The translations under genes were made by a program, and so were the position numbers. A DNA stretch of 64,000 nucleotides, from contig JAMWET010000945.1 of NCBI GenBank assembly GCA_024036415.1, positions 308,501 through 372,500 of the forward strand, in the 5' to 3' direction. The notes beneath the pieces are model-generated. The model was not told the DNA's origin. It worked only from the letters and a program-made list of their open reading frames with translations, and made no database searches. The stretch is from Prochilodus magdalenae (Eukaryota > Chordata > Actinopteri > Characiformes > Prochilodontidae). Shown piece by piece: positions 34,357 through 46,270 of this stretch (positions are counted from its first letter, which is position 1; each line of letters starts with the position of its first letter).

Positions 34357-34430
34357 AATTAGATTAGATTAGATTAGATTCAACTTTATTGTCAATGTAC
34401 AGGTACAGAGACAATGAAATGCAGTTAATA
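34357..34430 (-). mobile_element. Short LINE 3' end with (ATTAG)n tail
   Basis: The plus strand has five attag units (34354-34378) followed by attcaactttattgtcaatg and acaatgaaatgcag, the inverse of a LINE 3' end as at 19.10 kb. It is truncated after about 75 bp. Confidence 0.6.
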
Positions 34431-36857
34431 AAGTGTTATGAATTATATTATAACACCTAAAAGCAATTATGCTAGCTTATGTCAGGCATTACAAAGTATT
34501 ATGGCAGTCATACAATGTCTTATAAATGCCTGTGTAAAGCATTGTGAATACAGTATTCATAGGAAGCATCACAAATGATATGCATTATAATTTAGATCAT
34601 TATGTCATGTCCATTTGTATGCATTTTTGACATTATTTTTAACAGCAACAATCATATACAGACACCTTGTATGAACGTTTAATCAGAAATGGACCTAAAG
34701 AAATGGACCAAACTTTAATATCATGTTTCATTAACCTACATTAAAAATACATTTCCTGACATATAAGGTTGTGCCGCAGCAGTGACGCTATGCTAGTATT
34801 AGGCACTAAGGCCACATTTATTCCTCAAAAGAATGCTTAGACCCTGTAATTGTCATAGGCCTTATTATAGAAGGTTTAAGCAGTTCATTTGTCTATTCAT
34901 CTAGGACAACCTAAAGGGCTGTAGAGTAGTAATACTGCAAACTGTGGAAACCCTTTCATCATTTTAATTACAGCCTAGATGTTAAAAAACACTCCAGTGT
35001 TATTCAAGCCAATCTCTGTCTGCAGCATCTATAGCATGTGCTCAATTACTACAATCAACCGGGACGTGTTGCCTTGTTCTTAACAAGTACACAGAACGTT
35101 TGGCCAGTTGCATGCTGTATCTTGAGACACAGTAACTCATATTCCTATTCACAGCTTGTTCAATGCTACTGCTGGAGCTACTCCAAAAAATGATATTATG
35201 CCAGGTTCTGCTAAGGGAAATTAGGTGATGCATAAATTGATATTCATCTGTTCTTTCTAGCAACTGGCACAGTGTAATGGGTAGCACTGTTATCCCCATC
35301 AATCCTACCTTGTAAACTGTTGATCAGTCTCATACCTCACCAATAAGGGGGCAAGGCTCCTAAGGCCTGATTCAGACATGTCACCTCTATGAGACATGAG
35401 CAACACTGAACTGCTTGATTTTCAGTTTTGCACTCATGTTAACAGGTCACAGGCTGCATGTGCGAAGTGTCAATGTGTCTCAGACATAGCACTGAAGTGG
35501 TGCAATGTTCTAGAGGATAGACAAGCAGCTGAATTTTTCTGTACAAAGAGAAAAAGTCATTGAGGATCAAACAGAAAACTGAGTAAAAACAAAACTTCCA
35601 AAATTTCATTAAAATAAATACTAGTTAAGCATTCAGGCTTGTACCCAGATTTCCTGGTCGACCAGGATTGAAAATATTGTCCAGTGAGAGGTCAGAAAAC
35701 TGTCAAGCATAAACAAATGCACATTCCTTTTTCTAAATGGTATTTTCTATTGTAGTGACTGATTTGACTATTTATGTGGCTGGAAAGAGGAACGTGTGTA
35801 TAACTTTCACACTGCTCTGCTCCACAGCACAAAAACTATAGGTATGAAAGGCCAGCGTGGGCGAGCTGTAGCATAGCAGTCATGATGTTTCATCACTCAG
35901 GCCATGCACAGGTAGCATGTGTGAATCAGGCGCCACGCTGCATTCACCTACCTCCGTAAAATGGTTACACTGTAAGCAAGAGTGGACTGAAATGAAGTAC
36001 ATATACAGTATATTAGTACTGTACTTAAGCAGATTATAAAATGTGATGAGCCATATTGTGCACATTACAGGACAAAAAGCAATCACAGTTAGCTCCTAAT
36101 ACACTGTCAGTCAATTTTAAAGAACTGCTGCATATTCTGAACATGTGAATTGGGTGGTTGTAATGATGGTGAATACTACAGCAAATGATAAAGATGAATC
36201 CTTCTCACCAGAACACCTGTTTACTCTGTTAACGGAACACACAGTTCATCAAAGCCTTCACAAATTCACCATCCATATTGAGAAAGGATGTTGAGGTATG
36301 TCAGTATTCATTTCATTCCAGTAAATAATTTCAAACTAGGTTGTCTGAGCTTGTAGAAGTTGTAGTTTGCTTGCTGTGGCTGTTCTTTAGATTTTTATAG
36401 ACGTGTCATAATGGGCTCATGATAAGCCTCACGTCGACGGTTTCCTGAACACTTTCATTCACCTATCATGGCCTAACTATTTTTTAGGATATATTTTTGC
36501 AGGAGACTGTGATGTAGTGCGTACTAATCACACACAGCCATAATTTCTGCAGCAGATACTCTGAGATCTGACAAGTGATATGTCTGTGAATGTGTGATGA
36601 ATTTGGAGACAGAGGCCAACAAACCTACTGCTGAAACCAGTTAGCTTGGGCACCAGTTGGGACAGAACACTGTGTACTGCATGAATCCACTGTTAAGGTG
36701 TGCTAATAAGTATCCAGAGAAAATGCTTAATGTTACTCACTAAAGTCCTTTGGAAACATACATCCTAATCTTGCCTATTAGTTCTATCAGTGCCATCATG
36801 AGAAGGTAGTGGATGTAGTAGTTTGTTTCAAAATCATTAGGTTTTGTAAATTGACGT
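34431..36857. other. Unique AT-rich DNA, no gene seen
   Basis: Apart from the ttataaatgcc-type stretch to about 34620, no repeat or coding domain was recognised. Confidence 0.35.
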
Positions 36858-37075
36858 TGTCCAATGAAAAACATACATCTCCAAACTTTTACAGGAACTT
36901 TACAGGAGAGGGCAAAACCCTAATTTAATAGTAAGGTAAGTCAATGGAAACATAATTTTTGCAAGCACATTTCTGTTGGTCCATTCATAATTATTTTTTA
37001 CACAATATGAACAACAAATAATGTTCAAATAATGCAGAAATATTAAAATCTGATAAAATGAGATACTGGAGATGT
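36858..37075. mobile_element. Decayed copy of the 255-bp MITE
   Basis: Shares with 6950-7204 the left-end words gaaaaacatacatctccaaa, the aggagaggg..aaaaccctaatttaat..ggtaagtcaatgg..cc core in order, ttggtccattcata and a right end with tggagat. The outermost terminal repeat bases are lost. Confidence 0.55.
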
Positions 37076-38349
37076 TAAGCCAGTGGGTAGTAAGAGAATA
37101 CATTGTACATACATATAATAAATTGACATTAAAAGAAAATGTGCTTTTGAATATAATAAAAATACTCCTGTACTTCCTGTTCCACAAAACATTGAATGAA
37201 ATGCCTTATAGTAATATTTGTACTCATGTAATGGAGCTTGCCCATGTTGTGAAAGTTGCCCTGAAAGGAAGTGCCAGCCAAATGTGTACATATAAATGCT
37301 CCAAGTACAGGAAATGATTGTCCATATGCAGTAGATGGAGATTAGGTTAAATAACCCTGAACCAATACTATAATATCTATAGCTCATTAGAACATAGAGA
37401 TCTAAGCTTTACATTACACTGCAAATTAAACTGCATCTATAAAGAAGCTGCAGCAGAATGCATGTGACGTAGTACAATACCCTGTTTCATTGCTAATCAA
37501 AATGTTAGGTATACCATAGCAATGATTTATGACAGCAAAAAAGAAATAATACATTTTCTGGCTCCATTTCATGCTGGAGATTTGACATTTCATGATAACT
37601 GCATAGCCTGTTCTGTCATGTTACATAACAGCCATTTAGATGTCTAGCAGTAGGCTTCATTCAGCCAGTAGACACATTTCAGCATATCATAACCCGCAAA
37701 GCCGCATTATGATTTGGCTGCCACAGTCTGTCAAGATCAGTGAGGTCAGCTGACTTGAATGCTTCATAGAGGCGCCTAAACATCGCCGCTCGGGTTCAGT
37801 TTCATGGGTATTTGCAACCCCTGTGACGACAGCAAGCGAAAGCACTGTAGTCATGACCTAATCAGTGAAGCCTGGCTCCTTTCCAGCGTTCAAATTAGTG
37901 TGCCAAATAGGATTATGTTGCTCCGACTAATACTGGGCTAATTAAGATTGATAATGATTAGAGTACTGCATTAGAGAAGCAGAACAAAACTGCTTGTTCA
38001 CGACACCCTGGCCATATGGACCTGGGAAACATCCCAGCGTGACACCTGATACCTGATTTCTCTTCCATGGACCATCCAGCTGTTTTATTTAGCGAGTAAG
38101 AGTCAGTACGGTCAGCTCTACACAGCTAAAAGCATCGAGAGCCATCAGCAGCATGAGGACCAGCGCTGGAAAAAAATCAAAAACCTGTTTTCTGCTTTTC
38201 AATGCTAATTTGTTCGCCGCAGATCTGCACAAGTGGGGCTATTCTAATTAGCCTACATTGGGAAATTAGGCTGGTGTCCCAGGGGGCATTTCAGACCAGC
38301 TCCCACTGACACAAACGCTGTGAGGAAACGGAAGAAATGATGTGCTAGA

Positions 38350-38357
<8 letters not shown>
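37076..38357. other. Unique DNA, candidate conserved non-coding block at 37.66-38.34 kb
   Basis: From 37660 the sequence is complex, GC-moderate and contains homeodomain-type words (gctaattaagattgataatgat shortened to its core) without repeats. No coding domain. Confidence 0.35.
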
Positions 38358-38397
<40 letters not shown>

Positions 38398-38890
38398 TTT
38401 TGTATTTTTTGTATTCTCTCTCTCTTTCTCTCTTTCTAACTTTCTTTCTCTCTGCTTCTCTTTGTCTCTTCTGCCTCTCTTACATTCTTTATCTGTCTTT
38501 CTCTCTCGGTCTCTCCTTTTTCTCTTGTCAGTTTACATACTTTTAGTCTCCTTTCACTTTATCTCTCTTTCTTTACTTCTTTTCTCTCTTTTCCCCAGTC
38601 CACCCAACCCTCTCTCTCCCTCCATCTATCTGAATATCTCTTTATCTTTCTCTTTTTTAACTTCTCAGTCTCATTTTCTTGTTTTGTGTGTCTCTCCTTT
38701 TATTCATACTCTCTCCATTTTTTATTTTCTTCTGATCTGTTTGTATACTTTGTCTCTTTTGAATATCACTTTCTTTATTTATCTTTTTTCTCTTTTCCAG
38801 CTTTCTATTCTCTCCTCTTCATCTCCTCTATTTCTTCTCTATTAATTTTCTCCTTCCCAGTTCCCCTGCTTATATTCTCTCTCTCTCTCC

Positions 38891-38946
<56 letters not shown>
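38358..38946. repeat. Pyrimidine tract with (CT)n at both ends
   Basis: About 590 bp of nearly pure pyrimidine on the plus strand, with long (ct)n runs at 38358-38392 and 38877-38946. The 167-codon frame across it is almost entirely Leu, Ser and Phe and is a product of composition. Confidence 0.95.
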
Positions 38947-38949
<3 letters not shown>

Positions 38950-39965
38950 GATGAGCTCTGTGAGGATAACCGCAGCTCCCCACTTTAGCAGGTTATCTGA
39001 GAAACTCTTTACAAGCCCACAGGGACTCAGAGCTTATTAAATGCATACATATTAATTAATTTTTCAAAACATGCCATGTACACCAGAGACTTGCATTTCC
39101 ACTAATGATTAATTTCAGCAGCATTGTCAAGCTCACTCACTTGAAAATTCATAGAGGGCTGTGAAGAAAATGTTAGCGTTCATTACTCTAGAGCGCTGAG
39201 CAGTACATTATGATAACTCCTTTTCCTGCATTTGCTGGAAGAATAGCACAGGACTGGGAATGCTCATGGCTTACTGCATTTCTGTCAAAAACAGAAACTG
39301 GGCATATTTGCAACCCAACTTACTTTGTGAGAGGGGCTTTCCAGAGAACACTGTACTGTTAGTAAAGTAATTCACGTCTTCATCCTCTTTCCACTCTTTA
39401 AACTATCGCCCGCAGCCATTGTATTGGTTTCTGTAATCGCTGCTCAAAGGAGAGTTTTGGAATAAGGCTAATGTTTAATAAGGTATTTTTGTCGTGTTAT
39501 GTAATGTTCTGCAGTGCAGCACTGTATCCCCTAGACATATCGGTTTGACAGGATTCACTATTTTGTATCCTTTTTGTGTTTTCATCCAGCGTTCTCTCAC
39601 TACAATACTCAACATACATTACGCAAATCTGTTCTCACTGGGAATCCACCCACACTAATAACGTAGCACTACTGTAGCACTGATGCAGGGGCTAATAAAT
39701 ACATACGGCTTCCTAGCAGTGATGCTAGCTATTCGGCTTGTATTCTGAGGCAACTAAAATCAAAACAGCCTGTCCTCCTGTATCCTGTCTGTAACAAAGC
39801 AGTCATTTAGAAAGCCCACCCCATCTTTGACATACAGCATTAAAAGAGAGTTTTAGTCTTCACCAGAAAATCTCACTTTGTGGACTATTACTACACCATT
39901 GTAGGAGGCGAGTGGATATGTTGGACAGTTGTAATTATTACTCCAATTTTTCATTTTGACCAGAG
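38947..39965. other. Unique DNA, no gene seen
   Basis: About 38950-39310 is complex sequence with taattaa words and no recognised repeat, similar in style to the block before the pyrimidine tract. Confidence 0.35.
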
Positions 39966-40879
39966 TGTATGTAAAGTGTATGTAACCTTGTCATTGACTG
40001 GGTAATGCGCCACACAACGGAAGATGAACCAAGGGGCATAAGATGGACACTCTCCACAAACTTAGAAGACCTAGACTTTGCCGACGACCTGGCCCTGCTG
40101 TCACACACCCATCGACACATGCAGGAGAAGACGACTCGCCTGAACACCTTTGCGCAGCAGGTCGGACTCCACATCAGCCAGACAAAGACAGAAGTGATGA
40201 CCCTGAACACCACCAATACAACACCAATCAGCATAGAGGGAGAAGACCTGCCGATGGTTGAAAGCTTCACCTACTTGGGCAGTATGGTCAAGCAGGATGG
40301 AGGAGCAGGCCGTGACATCCAGAGCAGACTGAGCAAAGCCAGGGGCATCTTCTGTAGCCTAAGCAACATCTGGAAGACAACCCAGTACAGCATCCGCATC
40401 AAGCTGAGACTTTACCAGAGTCTGGTCCTGTCCACTCTTCTATACGGCTCGGAATGCTGGCGAATGACTGACAGCGACCTTAACAAACTGTCAGTCTTCC
40501 ACACCAAAAGCCTGCGAAGAATCCTGGGCATCTTCTGGCCAAGGACAATCTCCAACGAGGAGCTGCTTGCCCAGTGTGGGCAGGAGAGTATGACCACCAT
40601 CCTGATGAAGAAGCGATGGCGCTGGATTGGCCACGTCATCAGAGGCAGGAGCAACTCCATCACAAAAACTGCCTTACACTGGACTCCAGAGGGAAAACGC
40701 AAGCGAGGCCAGCCTAAGAACACCTGGCGGCGAACTGTGGAGGCAGAAATGAAGACCCTAAACCACAGCTGGGGCACTGTGGGGAAACTGGCCCAGGACA
40801 GACAAAAGTGGAGGACCTTTGTCGCTGCCCTACGTGCCGACCGGCATAACGGGCACTGACTGACTGACTGTATGTAAAG
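39966..40879 (+). mobile_element. 5'-truncated LINE insertion with 11-bp target duplication
   Basis: tgtatgtaaag occurs at 39966-39976 and 40869-40879 and brackets the insert. The insert ends in an (actg)n tail just after the stop codon of a reverse transcriptase frame. The 5' end is cut off inside the reverse transcriptase domain, typical of target-primed reverse transcription. The word tgtatgtaa is repeated immediately inside the left duplication, so the exact 5' junction is ambiguous by about 9 bases. Confidence 0.9.
39978..40859 (+). pseudogene. Non-LTR reverse transcriptase, C-terminal fragment
   Basis: The frame is open from the 5' junction to the stop at 40857-40859, about 293 codons. 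It enters the reverse transcriptase domain at LVIDWVMR and contains the catalytic FADD box (LDFADDLALLSH, codons at about 40068-40103). YLGSMV, LLYGSECW and a RWRWIGHVIR segment follow, then a basic GKRKRGQPKNTWRRT C terminus. The endonuclease and the first half of the palm are missing, so it cannot act. The layout resembles RTE- or I-type LINEs; I leave the clade open. The lack of stops suggests a recent insertion. Confidence 0.92.
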
Positions 40880-41159
40880 GGGCAATTACTGAGCATGAAA
40901 CTGTGGGCAACATATCACCAGAACTTGTTGGCCACCCCAGTAGTAGAAAACAAGGAAAAGCATGGTTCCTCCTCCTCTATCTTCAACCATTTCCATCCTA
41001 GAAGAAATGCTGCAAGCTCAGGATCAAACTTAACCCACAGTGGAGGAAACCAACCCCAATATTAATTCCTACTTCCTGCTTTTTATATCACTCGCTTTTT
41101 AGCTGCCAAACATGGTTTCTTGCCGTGATGGCAGCAGAGCCAGAAGCTTCAGTCATTTT
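40880..41159. other. No gene seen
   Basis: Sequence between the two LINE-derived segments; its right part may belong to the element ending at 41466. Confidence 0.3.
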
Positions 41160-41466
41160 CGGGTTTACTGTTATATATACACTGTATTTATGTACACTGT
41201 TATATATACATCTACTGTTTACAACCACATATTTAACACTGCACACCTGGCTACCTCAACACACTGTACATTCCGATATGTACACTTAACACTACGCCGT
41301 ATTCACTCAACTGCATATGTTAACTGCTGTTTTCTTTTATCTTTGCACTATTGTTTACTAGTTATCTTTATTACTGCACTGGAGAAGTAGCCTGAGAGTG
41401 TTTTGTTATACTGTATAAACCTGTATTGATATAATGACAATAACGCTGAAATGGATTGAATTGAAT
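41160..41466 (+). mobile_element. LINE 3' untranslated end, plus strand
   Basis: Ends in atgacaataacgctgaaatgg followed by attgaattgaattt, a fish LINE 3' end (aatgacaataaagctg-type) with a (TTGAA)n tail. Upstream sequence to about 41160 is rich in tatata and tttgcact words expected of such a 3' region. No coding part. Confidence 0.55.
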
Positions 41467-42210
41467 TTGCTCTTTGTTCTTAAATGATCTAACCTGGAGA
41501 AGAATCTTCAACATGATTGACAAATGGTTAGAATATGCCATCGGGACAGCAGTGCTACTTCTTGACACTCATGACACTCCAGCAAAATGGTTATTTTCTC
41601 ACATCCTGTTCAATTTTGGTTGATTTTGGAATGATTTGGGAATGTTTCTTGTTTATGTTTTAAAATATATATTTTTAAGTAGGCTGTGTTCACAGTTGTA
41701 TTGAATTGTTGTGAACACACCTGATTCTAAAGCTTTAGCACAGGTTTAATTAGGAAGGCTCCAATGCTACGTCCTTCATTCTTTCAATACTCTGGCCAAT
41801 TGCCTGCCACCTGTCTTTAAAAGGATTTCAATTACGTTCCTGTTCTGCTGCTTTCAGGTGCCATTGTCCGACCATATCTGTCAGGATCTGTGAGGGTCTG
41901 AATGCTTCAAGACCTGGACCCAAGATGGGGCCAACGCCAAAGACTCTGTTTCCTAAGAATCGCTATCCTCAAAATTGTACAGCTTATTACAGATTAAAAT
42001 ATCGTTTTCCGTCACTTTGCCTTTTGGGCCTCTATGGCAGAACCTCAGTACTCTTCACGATGGATGCCAGGATGGAATGGCAACACCTTCCCTCTGTGGT
42101 GTTACAGTGAAAACAGTAAGAGAGTCACTTAAAACAAATCTGTCTTTCTTTGACAAACATGCCGATTTGTAGCCACACTAAATGTTTTTGTTTTCTTCCT
42201 GTGGCTCCGC

Positions 42211-42226
42211 GGTTGCCATGGCAACC
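42211..42226. promoter_or_regulatory. Perfect RFX X-box palindrome
   Basis: ggttgccatggcaacc is a perfect 16-bp palindrome and contains the consensus X-box GTTGCCATGGCAAC exactly. RFX factors bind such sites in promoters of cilia and other genes. No gene start was identified nearby, so an enhancer role is as likely. Confidence 0.55.
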
Positions 42227-43505
42227 ACGTTCTAGGTAACAGCAGCTCCATTAGCCCGACCTTTTTTTGCAGCTCTGCAATCAGGTGCGACTTCAGCCGC
42301 CTGCACCGATTCACTGGGTTCCACTCCGCTGCACATGTTGTAAGTGTGAACCAGCACACAGGCTAACAGGTATTCAGTACGGTTAGAGTACAGTACAGTG
42401 AAGCGCAAAGACATGACCACCGACATCACTGTGAAAACACACACCTTGCACCTTCGGGGCCTGTGTCTGCATGACCTTCTCTTGACATTTCCCAGTGTTC
42501 TTCAAAAGCCTAAAAAACATCAAATAAAAGACAAAAGATGAGCACAGAAAACATCCCTCATGCAAAATGACAGACTGCAGCAGAGAACAAATTCACAGTT
42601 AAATAAATATCAGACTTAATAGAGTTTGTTTTCTACTTCAATGGCTTTGTTTCCCTTATTGCATTTAGGCTTGGCAAAGGGCGATTTAATTAAAGTAAAG
42701 ATTAACTGTTTTTATTAATCACACAAGCTCAATGGAGGTGGCACCCATGTGTGAATTGACTTTTTATATTGTCACGCCGAGGGAAAGAGGGAAGAGGTTC
42801 ATAAATAGTAATTAATTGTCCTCGTTCGTGGCATTTCGTAAGTGCGCAGAGATGACAGATAGGGTTGGGGGTAATGCAAGATATTGCCTTGTAAATATTG
42901 CTGAGATCACACTGAAGTTGCTCCTTGGATGGAAATCCACACCTGTGGCTAATGCAAAATCCACACGCATAATTAATGCAAATGAAAGCCTCTGACTTTG
43001 ATCCTAATGTAAATAGCCGAGTAACAGAATGCAATAACAGTTGTCAGCTGTGTTCCCTAAAATGCGTGGCATTGCTTTCAAACGCTAAGAACCCTGCCGT
43101 CCTAATAGCTTTGAAATCATCTTTGTACAGCTGTGGCCACCGTGCTTTATTCTTAAAAATGCCACAAAGAATGGGCCACAAACTTCAACATTAATAAACA
43201 AACTAGTAATTATTGTAACAATAGGTTTCATTTAAATGTTAATGAAATAATGAACATCTGCATTAGTTAACATTAGCTATCCAGCCACAAACAATAAAAA
43301 ATATTAAATTACACTCAGTTATCATTCATTTATTCATTCATTCATTATTCTGAGTCTATTATTTCTCTGGACCATGGGGTATTTTATTATTTGGGCAGGA
43401 AACCCAGAAAACCCTCCAGAGGATGCAAGTCCACTGCAGGGCCACTCAGTGATCAACATTTAGCATCGTTGTAAACTTAATTCATGGAGTTAAACGTAAT
43501 TCAAT

Positions 43506-43532
43506 ACAGGTGAGCACAGATTGCTCACCTGT
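43506..43532. repeat. 11-bp stem hairpin with paired E-boxes
   Basis: acaggtgagca, a 5-base loop, then tgctcacctgt. The two arms give CAGGTG and CACCTG, the E-box bound by ZEB and Snail factors. A function is inference only. Confidence 0.6.
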
Positions 43533-44249
43533 GATGAAGAAATACTTTTCAAGTTCAGTTAATCCGATTTTTAATATATTTTACTGAAGATAATTAAAAA
43601 TAAAAATTGGCATTTCTTCCTACAGACTATTACATCTGAGCTCCTATTCTTACATTCTTAGAAATTGCTGAAAGAAATCACTTGATTTAAACATTGGCTT
43701 CCTATTTCCAGAAGTCTTCCTATTTCCCTGCAAATGGTGCCGCAGTTACATTCATGTGCCTCAAGCTCCATTTAAGGTGGAACAGAAAAAAGTGAAAAGG
43801 AAGTCAACCTCAGCCCTGTCAACTCTCAGAGCCCTCTCCACCGTTAAAATGCCTCACCATCAGCTCTCTAAGGTCTCTCCACTGAGGAAATGCCTTAAGG
43901 GGCTATTTGCCCTTGCCTGATCTTTCCCAGTCCTTGTCCTCCAGATCTTCTCCTCATTGACTGTGTATCTGGCATCTTTCCAAAGCACCAAATTTGACAA
44001 GTATCCGCTTCCCCCTGTCCTATGTAGTTAAATAAACTCCCTCTGTTGCTGATTGGTTAGAATAGTGTTGTGTGGAAATGGAAATAAACTGGAAAGTCTC
44101 ACTTTAGAAACTACTCCAGAACCACCGAAGGAGAGAGTAAGACAATGGGTACATTTTTCATTTTAGCAGAGTGTGTATTTATATAAATCTTCATTTAAAT
44201 TTATATCAGAATATAAACTGATTATCTTTAAAATGATTTGTATATTGCC

Positions 44250-44640
44250 CCTTTGCAAATTAACCTCCTGAGTACTAGCCCACCTGATTCCCATTAACTG
44301 CCTGCATTTAAGCTTCACCCAAACCTCTGTTTGCAGTCCTGTTTGTTCTTTGACTCTCTATTCCTTCTTCGTGTCCTTTGACTTTGTTTTAGTTAACCTG
44401 GCTTTCCAATCTCAGTTCGTCCTCTGACCACTCTCTCAGTCTCTCTCCTGTACTTTGGTAGCCTCACTGATAGTCTATCCTGGTTCTGACCTTTAGTCTG
44501 TTTCCTGACTCTGATCTCGCTCTCTCCCTTCATGCTATCCCTTCATGTTTCGTGTTTTGCTACTTTTCAACTGTTCAGTTGTAATAAGACCTCTTTTTTC
44601 TGAGCTCTGCATGCATCAGTCTGGATTTTTCATGTAATAT
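44250..44640 (+). repeat. Possible LTR-like repeat end
   Basis: A pyrimidine-biased plus strand with repeated tttgact/ctgac words and a gtaataagacctcttttttctgagctctgc end (only its core is meaningful) resembles the end of a fish LTR. No second copy was aligned with confidence. Confidence 0.25.
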
Positions 44641-44659
44641 AAACGGTAGCTGCTGTGTC

Positions 44660-44725
44660 CAAATGATGCATAAAAGTAAAAATTGTCAAAAAGTGATATA
44701 CATGTTTTAATTTGAACAGAAAATG
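44660..44725. mobile_element. Partial copy of the 255-bp MITE
   Basis: atgcataaaagtaaaaat followed by gtcaaaaagtgatatacatg corresponds to the 3' third of the MITE at 6950-7204. The rest is missing. Confidence 0.5.
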
Positions 44726-45994
44726 GTGAATTAACACCTTAAGCACTGGAGCTCAACTGTAGTGTGTCGCTGATCTACTTTTGAGAGACCTTGCTGGGTT
44801 AGAACAATATTAGTACAAGTTATCAGAAACGCACTTCAAATAGGGCTCTAAATCAAACAAACTGCTTCAGACTTCAGAGGACACCCAAAAGAAGTGTGTG
44901 CGGAAGACACACGTGTGTGGGTGTGTTAGAAAGTGTGTTTAATGCTTAAACATTTCCCCTGTGGTGTCTGGAAAGCGTGTAGGACGTAAGAGTGACTCTG
45001 TTGCTGGACAGTCTCTGATCTAGCAAGCACAGCGCTCCCCTTCAAAGCATATCATAGGTGAAGGTTGTGTAATTAGCTGGAGTTGGACTCTTCAGCAGGC
45101 ATCACCATGCGCACCAAAAGACAAGATTGGCCCACGTATCCTCATACTTTCTCTCTCAGCTCTTGTTAATTGACACCAAGGGGAATAGAAAAAGTGATTA
45201 AAAGTAAGAAACACTTCTTATCAGTGTTGTCCAACTGGGCCTAAATGCCAGGTTTTTTCCTTTTTTACATTCACCGTAGAAGAAAACCTTTTCCAGTCCC
45301 TTTGAAGATGGCTTCAGATGTTGAAATAATCTCCCTCATATGTTGCCTGACTACAGATTTCAAAGCTTCCATTAAGGGTGTGTTTTTGACACTTCTTTCA
45401 TCAGAATATACTGCGGAAATAGTGTCATTTGTAAACATACATATTAGTGTCTAGTCAGATCAGAGAGCGAAAGTACAGATTAGGATTCTGATGTTTCAAA
45501 GCACTAATTACCTAAATGTACATTCATCACTTCTTTACAGAGAGTTTTCAAAGTTTGTCCTGACACGTAGGAACAGAAAGTTAGCTTAGCGACTCAACTC
45601 CCCAAGAACTGGGACACCAATATGTTGTTTTACAAAATGCTCGATGAAGCCCTAATGGTACAAAGCAGCACAGATGGCTAGGTGTGATTCCGGGAGAGGA
45701 AAAGAATTCCTTTGACAGTAGCTCTCAGGGAAAATTAGGCAACAAAGATGAATAGAATATTTAAATCACTATTTTAGTCTGCTCCAAAATGTCCTTATAT
45801 CTATTTCCACATTTACACATTTGAATAAACACCCAGCAGTGGATGGTCATGCAGTCATTTCAAATAAATCTTTTGGAATGTTCCTGCTAGACAACCCCGA
45901 TACAACTAGACAGAACAACAAGCAAGAAGATGCAGGACTAAATTAAATGGTAAAATGTAACTTATTTATAAAACATTTTTCATACCAGTGGTAA

Positions 45995-46001
<7 letters not shown>
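44726..46001. other. Unique DNA, no gene seen
   Basis: Frames of up to 69 codons with no domain. No repeat was recognised. Confidence 0.35.

Positions 46002-46063
<62 letters not shown>
46002..46063. repeat. (AT)n microsatellite, about 31 units
   Basis: Uninterrupted at repeats followed by a short at-rich direct duplication. Confidence 0.97.
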
Positions 46064-46064
<1 letters not shown>

Positions 46065-46067
<3 letters not shown>

Positions 46068-46270
46068 ATGTATAAAGTATAAATATAAAACATAAAAAAC
46101 AAAAAAGACATATATATAAGTTAAAGGGATATTTTCAAATGTTTCCAAATATATATATTGTATAGCCTTTTAATGTATAAAGTATAAATATAAAACATAA
46201 AAAACAAAAAAGACATACAATTTTAATTAATTGCTAAGTTAAAGGGATACATTTTCAAATGTTTCCAAAT
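46065..46270. repeat. Direct duplication of about 86-101 bp
   Basis: 46065-46150 and 46170-46270 share ttaatgtataaagtataaat through gtttccaaat. The second copy has a taattaattgc segment where the first has a short tatata stretch. Confidence 0.9.

Larger units (their letters stand above)
41467..44249. other. Unique DNA, candidate conserved non-coding blocks
   Basis: Includes the X-box palindrome at 42211 and, at about 42600-43190, complex sequence with taattaa, atgcaaat (octamer-type, near 42977) and gataga words. It also holds a 27-base hairpin at 43506-43532. No gene was recognised. Confidence 0.4.

Noticed and set aside
38342..38988. 100-167 codon Leu/Ser/Phe-rich frames that look like membrane proteins
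   Set aside because: They are translations of a pyrimidine tract with (CT)n.
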